64,000 nucleotides of DNA from Hymenobacter siberiensis (GCF_018967865.2 NZ_JAHLZY020000001.1:1-64000), one strand, 5' to 3'. Numbered from the stretch's first letter, positions 46,300 through 55,736 are shown. The notes: a model not told the origin generated them from the sequence alone. Numbers and translations are program-made.

Positions 46300-47112
46300 A
46301 TGTCGAAGCTACGAATCCTTTACGCGGCCACCGAAATTGACCCCTTTCTCCAGACCACCAAGGTGGCTGAAATGCTGCGGCGCCTGCCCGCAAGCATGCA
46401 GGAGATGGGCTGCGAAATCCGGATTTTCGTGCCGCGTTTTGGCATTATCAACGAGCGCAAGAACCGGTTGCACGAGGTAGTGCGCCTGTCGGGCATCAAC
46501 ATTGCTGTTGGCGACGACGAAAAACCCCTGGTCATCAAAGTTGCCTCGATTCCGACGGCAAAGTTGCAGGTTTATTTTATCGATAACGAAGATTATTTCC
46601 ACCGCAAGTCGGCTTTGGTCGACAAAAACGATAAATTCTACGCCGACAACGACGAGCGCGCCATCTTTTTCTGCAAAGGCGTACTCGAAACGGTAAAGAA
46701 GCTGGGCTGGTCGCCCAACATCGTGCACTGCTCCGACTGGATGACCGGTCTGATTCCGTTGTACCTGAAAACCACCTACAAAAAAGACCCGGTGTTCAAG
46801 GATGCCAAGTCGGTATTTTCGATTTACAGCAACGAGTTTCAGGAAAAATTTGAGGGCAATATCCTCGAAAAAGCCAAGATGCTTGACATCGACGATTCCA
46901 TGATGGCCTCGTTGAAAACAGCTGATTTCAGCGGCTTTATTAAAATGGGCATGGAGTATGCCGATACCGTGGTGCGGTCCGACGAAGATTTTTCGGACAA
47001 CATGAACGGCATGTTTCACGAATACGCCCTGCACAACAAGCTTAGCCAGGTGGCTACCGACGAAAACCTGCACTCTTCTTACCTAGCGCTCTACAATGAA
47101 TTGGCTAACTAG
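46300..47112 (+). CDS. half-size glycogen/starch synthase-like protein
   Basis: A 270-residue protein with the Glyco_transf_5 N-terminal domain only: LRILYAATEIDPFLQTTKVAEMLRRLP (where a full enzyme has KVGGLADV), RIFVPRFGIINERK, VYFIDNEDYFHRK, FFCKGVLETVKKLGWSPNIVHCSDWMTGLIPLYL. The C-terminal GT-B half that holds the donor-binding and catalytic residues is missing. The same short form is usual in Bacteroidota between panC and DUF4270 and is unlikely to be a truncation accident. It probably does not synthesise glycogen by itself; a regulatory or binding role is possible. The DUF4270 gene overlaps its last 17 bases. Confidence 0.85.
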   Translation: MSKLRILYAATEIDPFLQTTKVAEMLRRLPASMQEMGCEIRIFVPRFGIINERKNRLHEVVRLSGINIAVGDDEKPLVIKVASIPTAKLQVYFIDNEDYFHRKSALVDKNDKFYADNDERAIFFCKGVLETVKKLGWSPNIVHCSDWMTGLIPLYLKTTYKKDPVFKDAKSVFSIYSNEFQEKFEGNILEKAKMLDIDDSMMASLKTADFSGFIKMGMEYADTVVRSDEDFSDNMNGMFHEYALHNKLSQVATDENLHSSYLALYNELAN

Positions 47113-48592
47113 CCGCTGTGCCCCTCTGGTGGCGTTTGCCGCACTGGCCCTGACGGGCTGCGACACGGGCACCGCCCTCAACGTGGACCTACCCGATACC
47201 TCGGGCATCAGCACTCAATACCTGGACCTGCCCGTGACGAGCGGCACCGTGCGCCTCGCGCCGGTGCAAAGCCTGAAAAAGGACCGTTTCCTCATCGGCC
47301 GCCTCAACGACAACGTGGCTGGCCTGACCGAAGCCCGGGCCTATTTCAACTTGCTTAACGGTGCGGTGGCCGACTCGCTGCCTTCTAAGTTCACCACGCC
47401 GGTAATGGACTCGGTGGTGGTGGTGCTGGGCTTCGACAAGGTGAATGGCAGCACGACCCCAGTACAATACGATGTCTATCAGCTTGCTAACCCGCTCGAC
47501 GACCGACAGGTGTACGACGCAGGCACCAGCACTCCGCTGGGAGCGCTGCTGGGCCAGAACCTGACCAGCCGCCTCGACCGCACCCAGGTGCAAACCGTTA
47601 CGGCAGCTATAGCGGCCACCACCGCCAACCCCGCCGTTCCGGCAGTGACGACCATTGCGCCGGACCCCACCGTGCGCCTGATACTGCAACGCACTACGGC
47701 TGCCGCTGGTCAGCCGGCGGTGTCGTCGACATTTTTCACTAATTTTTTCCAGCAGCTTCAGCAGACCAATTTCACGCAGGCCCAACTCAATGCGTTGCTG
47801 AAAGGCCTGGCCATCACTCCCAGCGCCAGTCACAACGCTAACATCCTGAGCTTTGGCCAAAACGGCGTGCCGCGCCTCGTTGTGTACTTCCACTCGACGG
47901 GCGCTACCAACAATGTGCTGAAGCACTTTTACCCGATTTACTTCGGGGCGGTATCTGCCTATTTATCCACCGGAGCTTCTACCGCTAGCGACCCCCGCTA
48001 CTACACTCAGATTATTAACACGTTGCCCCCTGCGCTTCAGGCGCTGGCTACCCGCCCTGGTTTTGTGGCCTCGGGCGACCTCAACAACACCAGCTACGCC
48101 CAGGAAGGCACGGGGCTGGGCACGCGCATTGCCTTCACCGGCCTGCCTGCCCTAGCCGCAAAGCCCGGACTGACCGTAAACCGCGCCGAGCTGCGCGTAC
48201 CGGTAAAGCCTTTTTCCAACGCGCTGTTTACCAACCCTACCCGGCTTTATGCCATGGAAGTGAACACCGCGAATGAGGTGCTGCAACGCATCGTGAACTA
48301 TACGACCGTTGACCGGGTAGTGCAGGCCGATGGAACGCCCCAGGTAAGTGCAGGCTTCCCCGCCTACAGCCTGCTGGTTGACGGCACGTCGAGCCAGCCG
48401 TACTACAGCATTCCAGTTACTAGCTACTTACAGGCTTACCTGACCAATAAACTCGACAGCACCCCTGATGCCCTGGTGCTGGTGCCCAGCCTTCGCTCCT
48501 ACGGTAACCTGAACTCGAATACCCTAACCCTTGACCGGGCTGCCATTGATGCCGCAAAAATAACCTTGCGCGTATACTACTCCCAGCGTTAG
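47096..48592 (+). CDS. DUF4270 lipoprotein
   Basis: A 498-residue protein with lipoprotein signal (APLVAFAALALTGCD, Cys22). The remainder is beta-rich with repeated stretches like DSVVVVLGFDKVNG, VNRAELRVPVKPF, KITLRVYYSQR, the pattern of DUF4270, a Bacteroidota outer-membrane family of unknown role (N-terminus binding in other members unproven). The start overlaps the 3' end of the synthase-like gene by 17 bases, so the two are translationally linked. glmS follows 71 bases later. Confidence 0.88.
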   Translation: MNWLTSRCAPLVAFAALALTGCDTGTALNVDLPDTSGISTQYLDLPVTSGTVRLAPVQSLKKDRFLIGRLNDNVAGLTEARAYFNLLNGAVADSLPSKFTTPVMDSVVVVLGFDKVNGSTTPVQYDVYQLANPLDDRQVYDAGTSTPLGALLGQNLTSRLDRTQVQTVTAAIAATTANPAVPAVTTIAPDPTVRLILQRTTAAAGQPAVSSTFFTNFFQQLQQTNFTQAQLNALLKGLAITPSASHNANILSFGQNGVPRLVVYFHSTGATNNVLKHFYPIYFGAVSAYLSTGASTASDPRYYTQIINTLPPALQALATRPGFVASGDLNNTSYAQEGTGLGTRIAFTGLPALAAKPGLTVNRAELRVPVKPFSNALFTNPTRLYAMEVNTANEVLQRIVNYTTVDRVVQADGTPQVSAGFPAYSLLVDGTSSQPYYSIPVTSYLQAYLTNKLDSTPDALVLVPSLRSYGNLNSNTLTLDRAAIDAAKITLRVYYSQR

Positions 48593-48663
48593 CGCCGGAC
48601 GGGTGACCTGCATCCGGCCACTGCACTCAATACCTGACTTTCAATAATTTAACCCCATCTGCC

Positions 48664-50499
48664 ATGTGCGGCATTGTTGCTTATTTGGGCCATCGTGAGG
48701 CCTGCCCCATCATCCTCAAAGGCCTGCGTCGGCTCGAATACCGCGGGTACGACTCGGCGGGCGTAGCGCTGCTCAACTGCGACCTGAGCGTTTATAAGAA
48801 AAAGGGCAAAGTCGCGGAATTAGAAAATTTCCTGAGCGACAAAAACACCCACGCCAATGTGGGTATGGGACACACCCGTTGGGCTACCCACGGCGAACCC
48901 AACGACGTAAACGCTCATCCGCACTTCTCTACGTCAGAGCGCATTGCCATCATCCACAATGGTATCATCGAAAACTACGCGGCGCTGAAAACGCACTTGC
49001 AGCAGCAGGGCCATGTTTTCCATTCCGATACAGACACGGAAGTTTTCGTGAACCTAATTGAGGAAATCCAAAAGCAGAATCATTGCTCGCTGGAGGAGGC
49101 CGTGCGCCTGGCGCTGCACGAAGTAGTAGGGGCTTACGCCATCGTGGTGCTCAGCAAGGATGCGCCCAACCAGCTCATCGCCGCCCGCAAAGGCTCGCCG
49201 ATGGTGATTGGTATTGGTGAAGGCGAGTTTTTCATTGCCTCCGATGCCACGCCCATCATCGAGTACACCAACGAAGTGGTGTATGTGAATGATTACGAAA
49301 TCGTGGTTATCCGCGATGGCCAACTGGAGATTCGCAGCAAGGAAGATGTGAGCCAGACGCCCTATATCCAGAAGCTGGAGATGGAGCTTGACTCCATTGA
49401 GAAGGGCGGTTACCCGCACTTCATGCTGAAAGAGATTTTCGAGCAGCCCCGCTCCATCCTCGACTCCATGCGCGGCCGCCTGGAACTGGAAGCCGGCCAC
49501 CTGAACATGGGCGGCATCCGGGCCTACGAGCAGAAGTTTATCAATGCCCAGCGCATCATCATCGTTGCCTGCGGTACTTCGTGGCACGCCGGTCTGGTGG
49601 CCGAGTACCTGATTGAGGACCTGGCCCGCATTCCGGTAGAAGTGGAGTACGCGTCGGAATTCCGCTACCGCAACCCGATTATCACGGAGCGCGACATCGT
49701 GATTGCCATTTCGCAGAGTGGTGAGACGGCTGATACGCTGGCCGCCATCGAGTTGGCCAAGAGCAAGGGCGCAACCATCTTCGGCATTTGCAACGTGGTG
49801 GGCAGCAGCATTGCTCGCGCTACGGACGCTGGTGCATACACCCACGCCGGCCCCGAAATTGGGGTGGCTTCGACCAAAGCCTTCACGGCGCAGGTTACCG
49901 TGCTCACGCTGCTGGCCATGATTATGGGTCAGAAGCGCGGCACCATTACCGACACCAAGCTGCGCGAGCTGATGGTGGAATTGGAGACGATTCCGTCGAA
50001 AGTAGAGAAGGCCCTGCTGCTGGATGCCCAGATTCAGGAGATTGCCGAGGAGTTCAAGGATGCCACCAACTTCCTATACCTAGGCCGCGGCTACAACTTC
50101 CCAGTAGCACTGGAAGGCGCACTCAAGCTCAAGGAAATCAGCTATATCCACGCTGAAGGCTACCCCGCCGCCGAGATGAAGCACGGCCCCATTGCCCTGA
50201 TTGACGAGAACATGCCGATGGTAGTGATTGCCACCCGCGACGGTTCTTACGAGAAGGTGGTGAGCAACATTCAGGAGGTGAAAGCTCGCAAGGGCCGTAT
50301 CATCGCCATCGTGAGCGAAGGCGACACGGTGATTCCGGCCATGGCCGAGTACGTGATTGAGGTGCCTCATACTTCGGAAGTGCTGATGCCGCTGGTGTCG
50401 GTGGTGCCGTTGCAGCTCCTCTCCTACCACATCGCCGTACTACGCGGCTGCAACGTCGACCAGCCCCGTAACCTGGCCAAGTCGGTGACGGTGGAGTAA
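48664..50499 (+). CDS. glmS: glutamine-fructose-6-phosphate aminotransferase
   Basis: A 611-residue enzyme making glucosamine-6-phosphate for peptidoglycan and lipopolysaccharide. The N-terminal amidotransferase domain starts MCGIVAYLGHREA, with nucleophile Cys2 after Met removal, plus RLEYRGYDSAGVA and GHTRWATHGEPNDVNAHPH. Two SIS domains follow (ACGTSWHAGLV, ISQSGETADTLAA, YLGRGYNFPVALEGALKLKEISYIHAEGYPAAEMKHGP) with the C-terminal NLAKSVTVE. It follows DUF4270, an arrangement recalled as frequent in the phylum. Confidence 0.97.
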   Translation: MCGIVAYLGHREACPIILKGLRRLEYRGYDSAGVALLNCDLSVYKKKGKVAELENFLSDKNTHANVGMGHTRWATHGEPNDVNAHPHFSTSERIAIIHNGIIENYAALKTHLQQQGHVFHSDTDTEVFVNLIEEIQKQNHCSLEEAVRLALHEVVGAYAIVVLSKDAPNQLIAARKGSPMVIGIGEGEFFIASDATPIIEYTNEVVYVNDYEIVVIRDGQLEIRSKEDVSQTPYIQKLEMELDSIEKGGYPHFMLKEIFEQPRSILDSMRGRLELEAGHLNMGGIRAYEQKFINAQRIIIVACGTSWHAGLVAEYLIEDLARIPVEVEYASEFRYRNPIITERDIVIAISQSGETADTLAAIELAKSKGATIFGICNVVGSSIARATDAGAYTHAGPEIGVASTKAFTAQVTVLTLLAMIMGQKRGTITDTKLRELMVELETIPSKVEKALLLDAQIQEIAEEFKDATNFLYLGRGYNFPVALEGALKLKEISYIHAEGYPAAEMKHGPIALIDENMPMVVIATRDGSYEKVVSNIQEVKARKGRIIAIVSEGDTVIPAMAEYVIEVPHTSEVLMPLVSVVPLQLLSYHIAVLRGCNVDQPRNLAKSVTVE

Positions 50500-50552
50500 T
50501 ATTAAAATAGCCCAATGGTTGCTGCTACTAAGCAAGCCATTCATCCTTCTTA

Positions 50553-52040
50553 ATGAGCAACTCATTAGAGTCGGTTCCCGGATTTTTTCAACGCCACCAA
50601 AACCTACTGATTACCGTCAGTTTGGTATTGGTGGCGTTGCCATTTGCGGCGCTGTCCTTTTTCAGCCACCCCTGCCTCGATGACATCTTGGATGCTGTGA
50701 TAGTACGGAAACTAGGGTTTTGGGCAGCGCAAAAATACTTTTACATGAGCCATACCGGCCGCTATACTACTACGGTATTGCTGGCCCTGGTGAACCCGCT
50801 GATTTACACCCGGCTGGAGAGCAATTGGTGGCCAATGGTGCTGAGCTTTATGCTGGGCACATTGCTGGTGCTGAGGCTCTGCCTGGGCACGCTGCTGCGT
50901 ATTCCCAACGGAACGGCTTGGCGCGGGGCAGGTTTGCTGCTCTGCCTATGGCTGGCATATGCCCCAGGGCAGGCGGAGGGCTTGTACTGGTTCACCGGAG
51001 CTTATACCTACATCGCATCGGCCTGGCTGGCGTTTATCTGGTTGGCCGCCTTTGCACAGCATAGGAAAGTGCGGCAGCGGGGGCAATCCGGTGTGGGCTG
51101 GGGGGCAGCGCTGGTTGGGCTGACGGTGGCGGTGGCGGGCACTACCGAGCCGGTCGCTTTTCCGTTTCTGCTGGCGCTACTGGCGGGTGCCCTGCTGAGA
51201 TGGTGGCGCAGCCGAAGCTTATTCATCGCAGCCCTAGCAGCCCTAGCCATGGCGGGGAGCATCGTTTCATTCACGGCACCCGGCAACTTTGCGCGCATGA
51301 GCAGCATGGGAGAGTCGTTTGGCGTAGTAAAAACGCTGCTGTACTCGGGCGTAACCACAGCTTACCTGCTGCTGACCTGGGCCGGCAACCCCTTGCTCCT
51401 AGCTTTGTCGGCGCTGCTGCTGCCCACGCTCCACCGGATAGCCCGGCAACGAGACCAATTGCTGGTAGGCTTGCTAAGCCACATCCCGGCTGGCGTGCTG
51501 GCCCTTTTTCTGAGCCTACTGCTGGCGGCGGCCAATTGCCCGGCCTTTTATGCCAGTGGCACGGGGCTGCCTTTGCGGGCGCGCACCACCATGTATCTGT
51601 TTTTTGTCGTCGGTTGGTTTGGGGTACTGCTGGCTTGGTGCTGTCGGCAGGAGCAGGCATCGGCCGTAGTCGCGGCCCTGACGGTGCCGCCTCTGCGGCT
51701 GGTATGGATGGGCTTGCTGGTCGTATTCTTTTTTACCGACTTCAATGTGCAGACCCGTCGCCGATTGGCGGGGAACGGCAGCAACAATGCAATGCGGGCT
51801 TATCAGCAGTGGCTCGGCGGCGATGCGGCCCGCTACGATGCCGAGCTACGGGCTCGCTACCAGACCCTGGCTGCCGGCAGGCCCACTGTTACGATATACC
51901 CGCTGCACACTCGCCCCAGCTTGCTGTATTGCTTCAACGTAGCGGGCACGAGAAATCAGGCTTTCCTGCGGGACTACGCCTATTATTTTGGCGTGCCGCA
52001 AGTACTGACCACGCCGGAAATCCCGGACTTAGCGCAATAA
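50553..52040 (+). CDS. polytopic membrane protein, DUF6056-like
   Basis: A 495-residue membrane protein with about ten hydrophobic helices, beginning MSNSLESVPGFFQRHQN. The segment CLDDILDAVIVRKLGFWAAQKYFYMSHTGRYTTT between the first two helices, with acidic Asp-Asp and Tyr/Arg, is like the first outer loop of GT-C-type or DUF6056 proteins. Such proteins are often in glycan assembly, but this one has no transferase motif I can confirm. No partner gene is adjacent. Base use is like its neighbours. Confidence 0.65.
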   Translation: MSNSLESVPGFFQRHQNLLITVSLVLVALPFAALSFFSHPCLDDILDAVIVRKLGFWAAQKYFYMSHTGRYTTTVLLALVNPLIYTRLESNWWPMVLSFMLGTLLVLRLCLGTLLRIPNGTAWRGAGLLLCLWLAYAPGQAEGLYWFTGAYTYIASAWLAFIWLAAFAQHRKVRQRGQSGVGWGAALVGLTVAVAGTTEPVAFPFLLALLAGALLRWWRSRSLFIAALAALAMAGSIVSFTAPGNFARMSSMGESFGVVKTLLYSGVTTAYLLLTWAGNPLLLALSALLLPTLHRIARQRDQLLVGLLSHIPAGVLALFLSLLLAAANCPAFYASGTGLPLRARTTMYLFFVVGWFGVLLAWCCRQEQASAVVAALTVPPLRLVWMGLLVVFFFTDFNVQTRRRLAGNGSNNAMRAYQQWLGGDAARYDAELRARYQTLAAGRPTVTIYPLHTRPSLLYCFNVAGTRNQAFLRDYAYYFGVPQVLTTPEIPDLAQ

Positions 52041-52100
52041 CCCGCCAGTATATCCGCCGCATACTTTTACTTTGGCTCCTAATCACTCAACCCCATACCA

Positions 52101-52484
52101 ATGTCCCACCAGATTATCCTCACCGACCAGGCTCCGGCCCCCATTGGCCCCTACTCGCAAGCCGTGAAGGCGGGCAATACCGTGTACGTTTCGGGTCAGA
52201 TTCCGCTCGACGCCGCCGGGCAGCTGGTAGAGGGCGACGTGGCCGCCCAGACGCACCAGGTGCTGAAGAACCTGACCGCCGTGCTGGCCGCCGCCGGCCT
52301 CACCCTGACCGATGTGGTGAAGTGCAGCATCTTCGTAAAAGACCTCGGCAATTTCGCCACCATCAACCAGGTGTATGGCTCTTACTTCGATGAAGCCACT
52401 GCGCCCGCCCGCGAAACCGTGGAAGTAGCGCGCCTGCCGCGCGATGTGCAGGTGGAAATCTCCTGCATCGCGGTAGGAGCGTAG
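52101..52484 (+). CDS. ridA: RidA-family enamine/imine deaminase
   Basis: A 127-residue protein that hydrolyses reactive 2-aminoacrylate and related imines. Motifs: APIGPYSQAVKAGNTVYVSGQIPLD, QVLKNLTAVLAAAG, FVKDLGNFATINQVYGSYF and the substrate-binding Arg in APARETVEVARLPRDVQVEI. All are those of the RidA subgroup. The ATG is 60 bases after the previous gene's stop; a TACTTTTA box near 52067 may serve it. Confidence 0.93.
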   Translation: MSHQIILTDQAPAPIGPYSQAVKAGNTVYVSGQIPLDAAGQLVEGDVAAQTHQVLKNLTAVLAAAGLTLTDVVKCSIFVKDLGNFATINQVYGSYFDEATAPARETVEVARLPRDVQVEISCIAVGA

Positions 52485-52564
52485 CACAAGCATTAGCTTG
52501 CTCATACTACCGAACTGGCTTCATCGTTAGCCGCTGGAACAAGCGAATACGCGTTCTACTGCTT

Positions 52565-52756
52565 ATGAAAGAACTTGGACTCGGCCTGCTCATTATTGGG
52601 CTTATTTCGCTGGCGCTGCCTCTCATCAACCCCAATATTCACTACGTCTTCCTGACGTGGATTGACCAGTGGAGTGCCGCTGTGGCCTGGGGCATCAGGG
52701 GCGGCATTACGCTGCTCGGACTGGTGCTCTGGCTGGGTTTTAAAAACCGGGACTGA
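52565..52756 (+). CDS. small two-helix membrane protein
   Basis: A 63-residue protein with two hydrophobic segments (LGLGLLIIGLISLALPLI, about 4-21; GIRGGITLLGLVLWLGF, about 43-59) and a central NPNIHYVFLTWIDQ. It starts with ATG and ends before a palindromic repeat. I recognise no family; it is kept because the composition and good GC3 match real coding DNA here. Confidence 0.6.
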   Translation: MKELGLGLLIIGLISLALPLINPNIHYVFLTWIDQWSAAVAWGIRGGITLLGLVLWLGFKNRD

Positions 52757-52760
52757 TTTT

Positions 52761-52850
52761 CATTTAACAATTACCATTTAACAGTCGTTCTCATTGTGCC
52801 AGCTGGTCAGCCAGGACGGCTGTTAAATGGTAGTTGATAATTGTTAAATG
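52761..52850. repeat. palindrome of CATTTAACAATT words
   Basis: Arms 52761-52787 and 52817-52850 pair apart from a 7-base insertion and one mismatch. It lies just upstream of the gltX leader. Confidence 0.85.
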
Positions 52851-52855
52851 ACCCC

Positions 52856-52897
52856 GACCTTTGTGGCGCGTTCCGAGCTCCGGGACGCGCTTTTTTT
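52856..52897 (+). promoter_or_regulatory. gltX promoter and leader terminator (attenuator-like)
   Basis: A GACCTTTG box (52856-52863, one mismatch to TAnnTTTG) is followed at once by a 9-base stem GCGCGTTCC/GGGACGCGC (52866-52874 with 52882-52890) and seven T. The ATG is 5 bases later. The order promoter, terminator, start codon suggests attenuation of the synthetase gene; no leader peptide or T-box is seen. Confidence 0.55.
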
Positions 52898-52902
52898 CTG
52901 TT

Positions 52903-54453
52903 ATGACCGAGAGAGAAGTTCGGGTGCGTTTCGCACCTTCGCCCACCGGGCCGCTGCACATTGGCGGCGTACGCACCGCCCTATACAACTACCTGCTGGC
53001 TCGCAAGCTGGGCGGCAAGATGCTGCTGCGCATTGAGGATACTGACCAGAACCGCTTTGTGCCCGGGGCCGAAGCCTACATTCTGGAGGCGCTGGCCTGG
53101 GTCGGCATCGTGATTGATGAAGGCCAGGGTGTGGGCGGCCCCCACGGCCCCTACAAGCAGAGCGAGCGCAAGCCCATGTACAAGCAGTACGCCGACCAGC
53201 TCATCGCGGCTGGCCATGCCTACTACGCCTTTGATACCCCTGAGGAGCTGGATGCCATGCGCGCCCGCCTACAGGCCGCCAAAGTGCCCAATCCGCAGTA
53301 TAACAGCATCACCCGCACCCAGATGCGCAACTCTCTCACCCTGCCCGAGGACGAGGTGAAGGCCCTGCTGGAAGGCGGCGCGCAGTACGTTATTCGTCTG
53401 AAAGTACCCCGTAAAGAGGAGATTCGCTTTCAGGATTTAATTCGCGGCTGGGTAGTGGTGCACTCCAGCGCCGTGGACGATAAGGTACTGATGAAATCGG
53501 ACGGCATGCCGACCTACCACCTGGCCAACATCGTGGACGACCACCTGATGGAAATCTCCCACGTTATCCGGGGCGAGGAGTGGCTACCTTCGGCCCCGCT
53601 GCACGTTCTGCTATACCGCTACCTGGGCTGGGAAAGCACCATGCCGCAGTTTGCCCACTTGCCGCTACTGCTGAAGCCCGACGGCACCGGCAAGCTGAGC
53701 AAGCGCGACGGCGACCGCCTGGGCTTCCCGGTATTCCCGCTGGAGTGGCACGGCACCGACAGCGAAACCGGCGAAGCCACCGTCAGCAAAGGCTATCGCG
53801 AAGAGGGCTACCTGCCCGAGGCAATGGTGAATTTCCTAGCGTTTCTGGGCTGGAATCCCGGCACCCAGCAGGAGATTTTCTCAATGGATGAGCTGATTCA
53901 GGCCTTCTCAATTGAGCGGGTGAGCAAGTCACCGGCCAAGTTCGACCAGAACAAGGTGAAGTGGTTCAACGAGCATTACCTGCGCGCCAAATCCAACGCC
54001 GAGCTGGCCCCCTATCTGCTCACGGCCCTGCATGAGCATGCCATTGTGTGCAGCCAGGAGAAAGCCGAGCAGATTGTGGGCGTGATGAAGGAGCGGGTGA
54101 GCTTCCCGAACGATTTCTGGCAGGAAGCCAAATATTTCTTCCAAGCCCCGACCGAGTACGACGAAACCGTGGTGAGCAAGAAGTGGAACGCCCCCGTGGC
54201 CGCCGCCCTCACGGCCTACGCCGAGGCGCTGCCCACCGCATCCGAAGTTTCGGCCGAAGGCCTGAAAACCCTGTTCAACGATACGATGGCGGCCCAGGGC
54301 CTCAAGCCCGGCCAGGTGCTGCAAGCCCTGCGCGTGGCCGTGACCGGTGCCGCCGCCGGCCCCGACCTGTTCGAAACGCTGGTGATTTTGGGCGTGCCCG
54401 AGGTGGCTCAGCGCCTGCACACGGCCGTGGTCAGCATTCCCGTGGCAGCGTAA
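52903..54453 (+). CDS. gltX: glutamate-tRNA ligase
   Basis: A 516-residue class I aminoacyl-tRNA synthetase. The ATP-binding motif is [24 protein letters not shown] (HIGH type, here HIGG), the KMSKS-type loop KLSKRDGDR. Between them are [17 protein letters not shown] and [12 protein letters not shown]. The C-terminal anticodon-binding domain ends at about 510. It charges tRNA-Glu. Only the ATG at 52903, after the leader hairpin, gives the normal start [10 protein letters not shown]. Confidence 0.96.
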   Translation: MTEREVRVRFAPSPTGPLHIGGVRTALYNYLLARKLGGKMLLRIEDTDQNRFVPGAEAYILEALAWVGIVIDEGQGVGGPHGPYKQSERKPMYKQYADQLIAAGHAYYAFDTPEELDAMRARLQAAKVPNPQYNSITRTQMRNSLTLPEDEVKALLEGGAQYVIRLKVPRKEEIRFQDLIRGWVVVHSSAVDDKVLMKSDGMPTYHLANIVDDHLMEISHVIRGEEWLPSAPLHVLLYRYLGWESTMPQFAHLPLLLKPDGTGKLSKRDGDRLGFPVFPLEWHGTDSETGEATVSKGYREEGYLPEAMVNFLAFLGWNPGTQQEIFSMDELIQAFSIERVSKSPAKFDQNKVKWFNEHYLRAKSNAELAPYLLTALHEHAIVCSQEKAEQIVGVMKERVSFPNDFWQEAKYFFQAPTEYDETVVSKKWNAPVAAALTAYAEALPTASEVSAEGLKTLFNDTMAAQGLKPGQVLQALRVAVTGAAAGPDLFETLVILGVPEVAQRLHTAVVSIPVAA

Positions 54454-54718
54454 TACCCCGGACTTCGCGCCCGTTATACCCAGGCCTTCGGTCTGCACTT
54501 GTTCAGCACACGGCTTAGGCTGATGGTTGGACGGGGCAGGACGGAGGCCTGTTTGTGTCCGGTTTGTCGCTTGGTGTACGGCGTCTTTTCAAAGGCACTC
54601 CCACCGCCGGGGCGCTTTACTGCCGTGGTGCCCGGGGGTTCTACTTGAATTTCGGACCGCGTTTTTTTGATTTACCGCTCGCACCCGCATGAGTGGACAC
54701 GAATATTTTTCGTTTGCT

Positions 54719-55324
54719 ATGGCCCTCTTACCGTTGCCCCTGCCCCTGCCCCAAGCCGAGCTGTTGTTCGACCCTGCTTTTTTGCCGGCCACGGCGGCGG
54801 ATGCACTGCTCGCGCAGCTTACCGCCGCCGTGGCCTGGGAGCAGCGGTCCATCCGCATCTTTGGGCAGGAAATTCCGCAGCCACGCCTCACCGCCTGGTA
54901 CGGCGATGCGGAGGCCCGCTACACCTACTCGGGCCTGACCTGGGAGCCACGTCCCTGGCTGCCGGCCCTGCAGGCGTTGCGCCAGCGCCTCGAAGCCACC
55001 ACCGGGGCCCGATTCAACAGCGTGCTGCTGAACCTGTACCGCGACGGCCGCGACAGCATGGGCTGGCACGCCGACGATGAGCCCGAGCTAGGGCCCGGGC
55101 CGGCCATCGCCTCGCTTAGCCTGGGGGCCACCCGGCGCTTCCGCCTGCGGCCTCGGGCCGGACTGGCCCACGCCCCCTTCGGCCTCGACCTGCCCAGCGG
55201 CAGCCTGCTGCTGATGCGTGGCTCCACCCAGCAGCACTGGCAGCACGCACTGCCCAAAACCGCCCGGCCCATCGGCCCACGGCTCAACCTCACGTTTCGG
55301 TGGGTGGCGGGGGCAGCCGGCTAG
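54719..55324 (+). CDS. AlkB-like 2-oxoglutarate/Fe(II) dioxygenase
   Basis: A 201-residue DNA-repair-type dioxygenase similar to ALKBH2/3. Iron ligands: HxD in MGWHADDEPELG and the distal His in QQHWQHALPK; 2-oxoglutarate Arg in RLNLTFRW. The DNA-binding region WEQRSIRIFGQEIPQPRLTAWYG precedes. Such enzymes remove alkyl groups from damaged bases. The ATG at 54719 begins with a proline-rich stretch; an ATG at 54689 adds ten residues and cannot be excluded. Confidence 0.9.
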   Translation: MALLPLPLPLPQAELLFDPAFLPATAADALLAQLTAAVAWEQRSIRIFGQEIPQPRLTAWYGDAEARYTYSGLTWEPRPWLPALQALRQRLEATTGARFNSVLLNLYRDGRDSMGWHADDEPELGPGPAIASLSLGATRRFRLRPRAGLAHAPFGLDLPSGSLLLMRGSTQQHWQHALPKTARPIGPRLNLTFRWVAGAAG

Positions 55325-55682
55325 TAGCGAATGCCCGGGTGGCCATGCAGGCGCGGGCAGTAGCCGTCGCCCACCTTCGTATTCGCCCACTCGCAAAACC
55401 GGGGTTGAGATGAGCTGTACCTCCTTTGCCTCGCCGGGCCGGGCGGCAGCCGGAGGCTCATCTGCGGGGAGGGATGACTCGGGCAGGGCAGCGGGCGGGC
55501 GGGCCGGGCGGCGGACAGCGGTAGAACGGGGCGTAAACAGGATGAATAATAGCGGTAAGAAGCGCTGGTTATCTCAACCGTTTTCCAGCTTGCTTGCAGC
55601 TGCGGCAGCCGGGCGTTTACAAGGAGCGTACCAGCTTGGCTGCCAAGCGCCACAGTAACGAAGCCCGTCATTCGATGGCCAT
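55325..55682. other. intergenic stretch without a confirmed gene
   Basis: No RNA or promoter is seen. A minus-strand frame ending at 55321 reads CEWANTKVGDGYCPRLHGHPGIRY at its end, with a Cys-Cys-His-His spacing, but its upstream part is compositionally random and no start or promoter is convincing. It is left unannotated. Confidence 0.55.
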
Positions 55683-55716
55683 AAAAAAAGCCCCAACCAG
55701 AAACTGGTTGGAGCTT
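55683..55716 (-). terminator. terminator of the TonB-dependent receptor gene
   Basis: Stem AAGCCCCAACCAG/CTGGTTGGAGCTT with one mismatch and a 3-base loop; the A-run reads T7 on the minus strand. It is 21 bases beyond the stop at 55737. Confidence 0.88.
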
Positions 55717-55736
55717 CCCGTCAGCAATATTTCTTT

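Noticed and set aside
51200..52393. Plus-strand frame spanning the membrane protein and ridA genes
   Set aside because: It overlaps two supported genes in another frame and lacks family features.
55321..55671. Minus-strand frame ending CPRLHGHPGIRY with a Cys/His spacing
   Set aside because: Only the last 25 residues look protein-like; the AAAGGAGGT word upstream has no start codon in frame, and Bacteroidota rarely rely on such sites. A search for relatives of the last 30 residues would decide.
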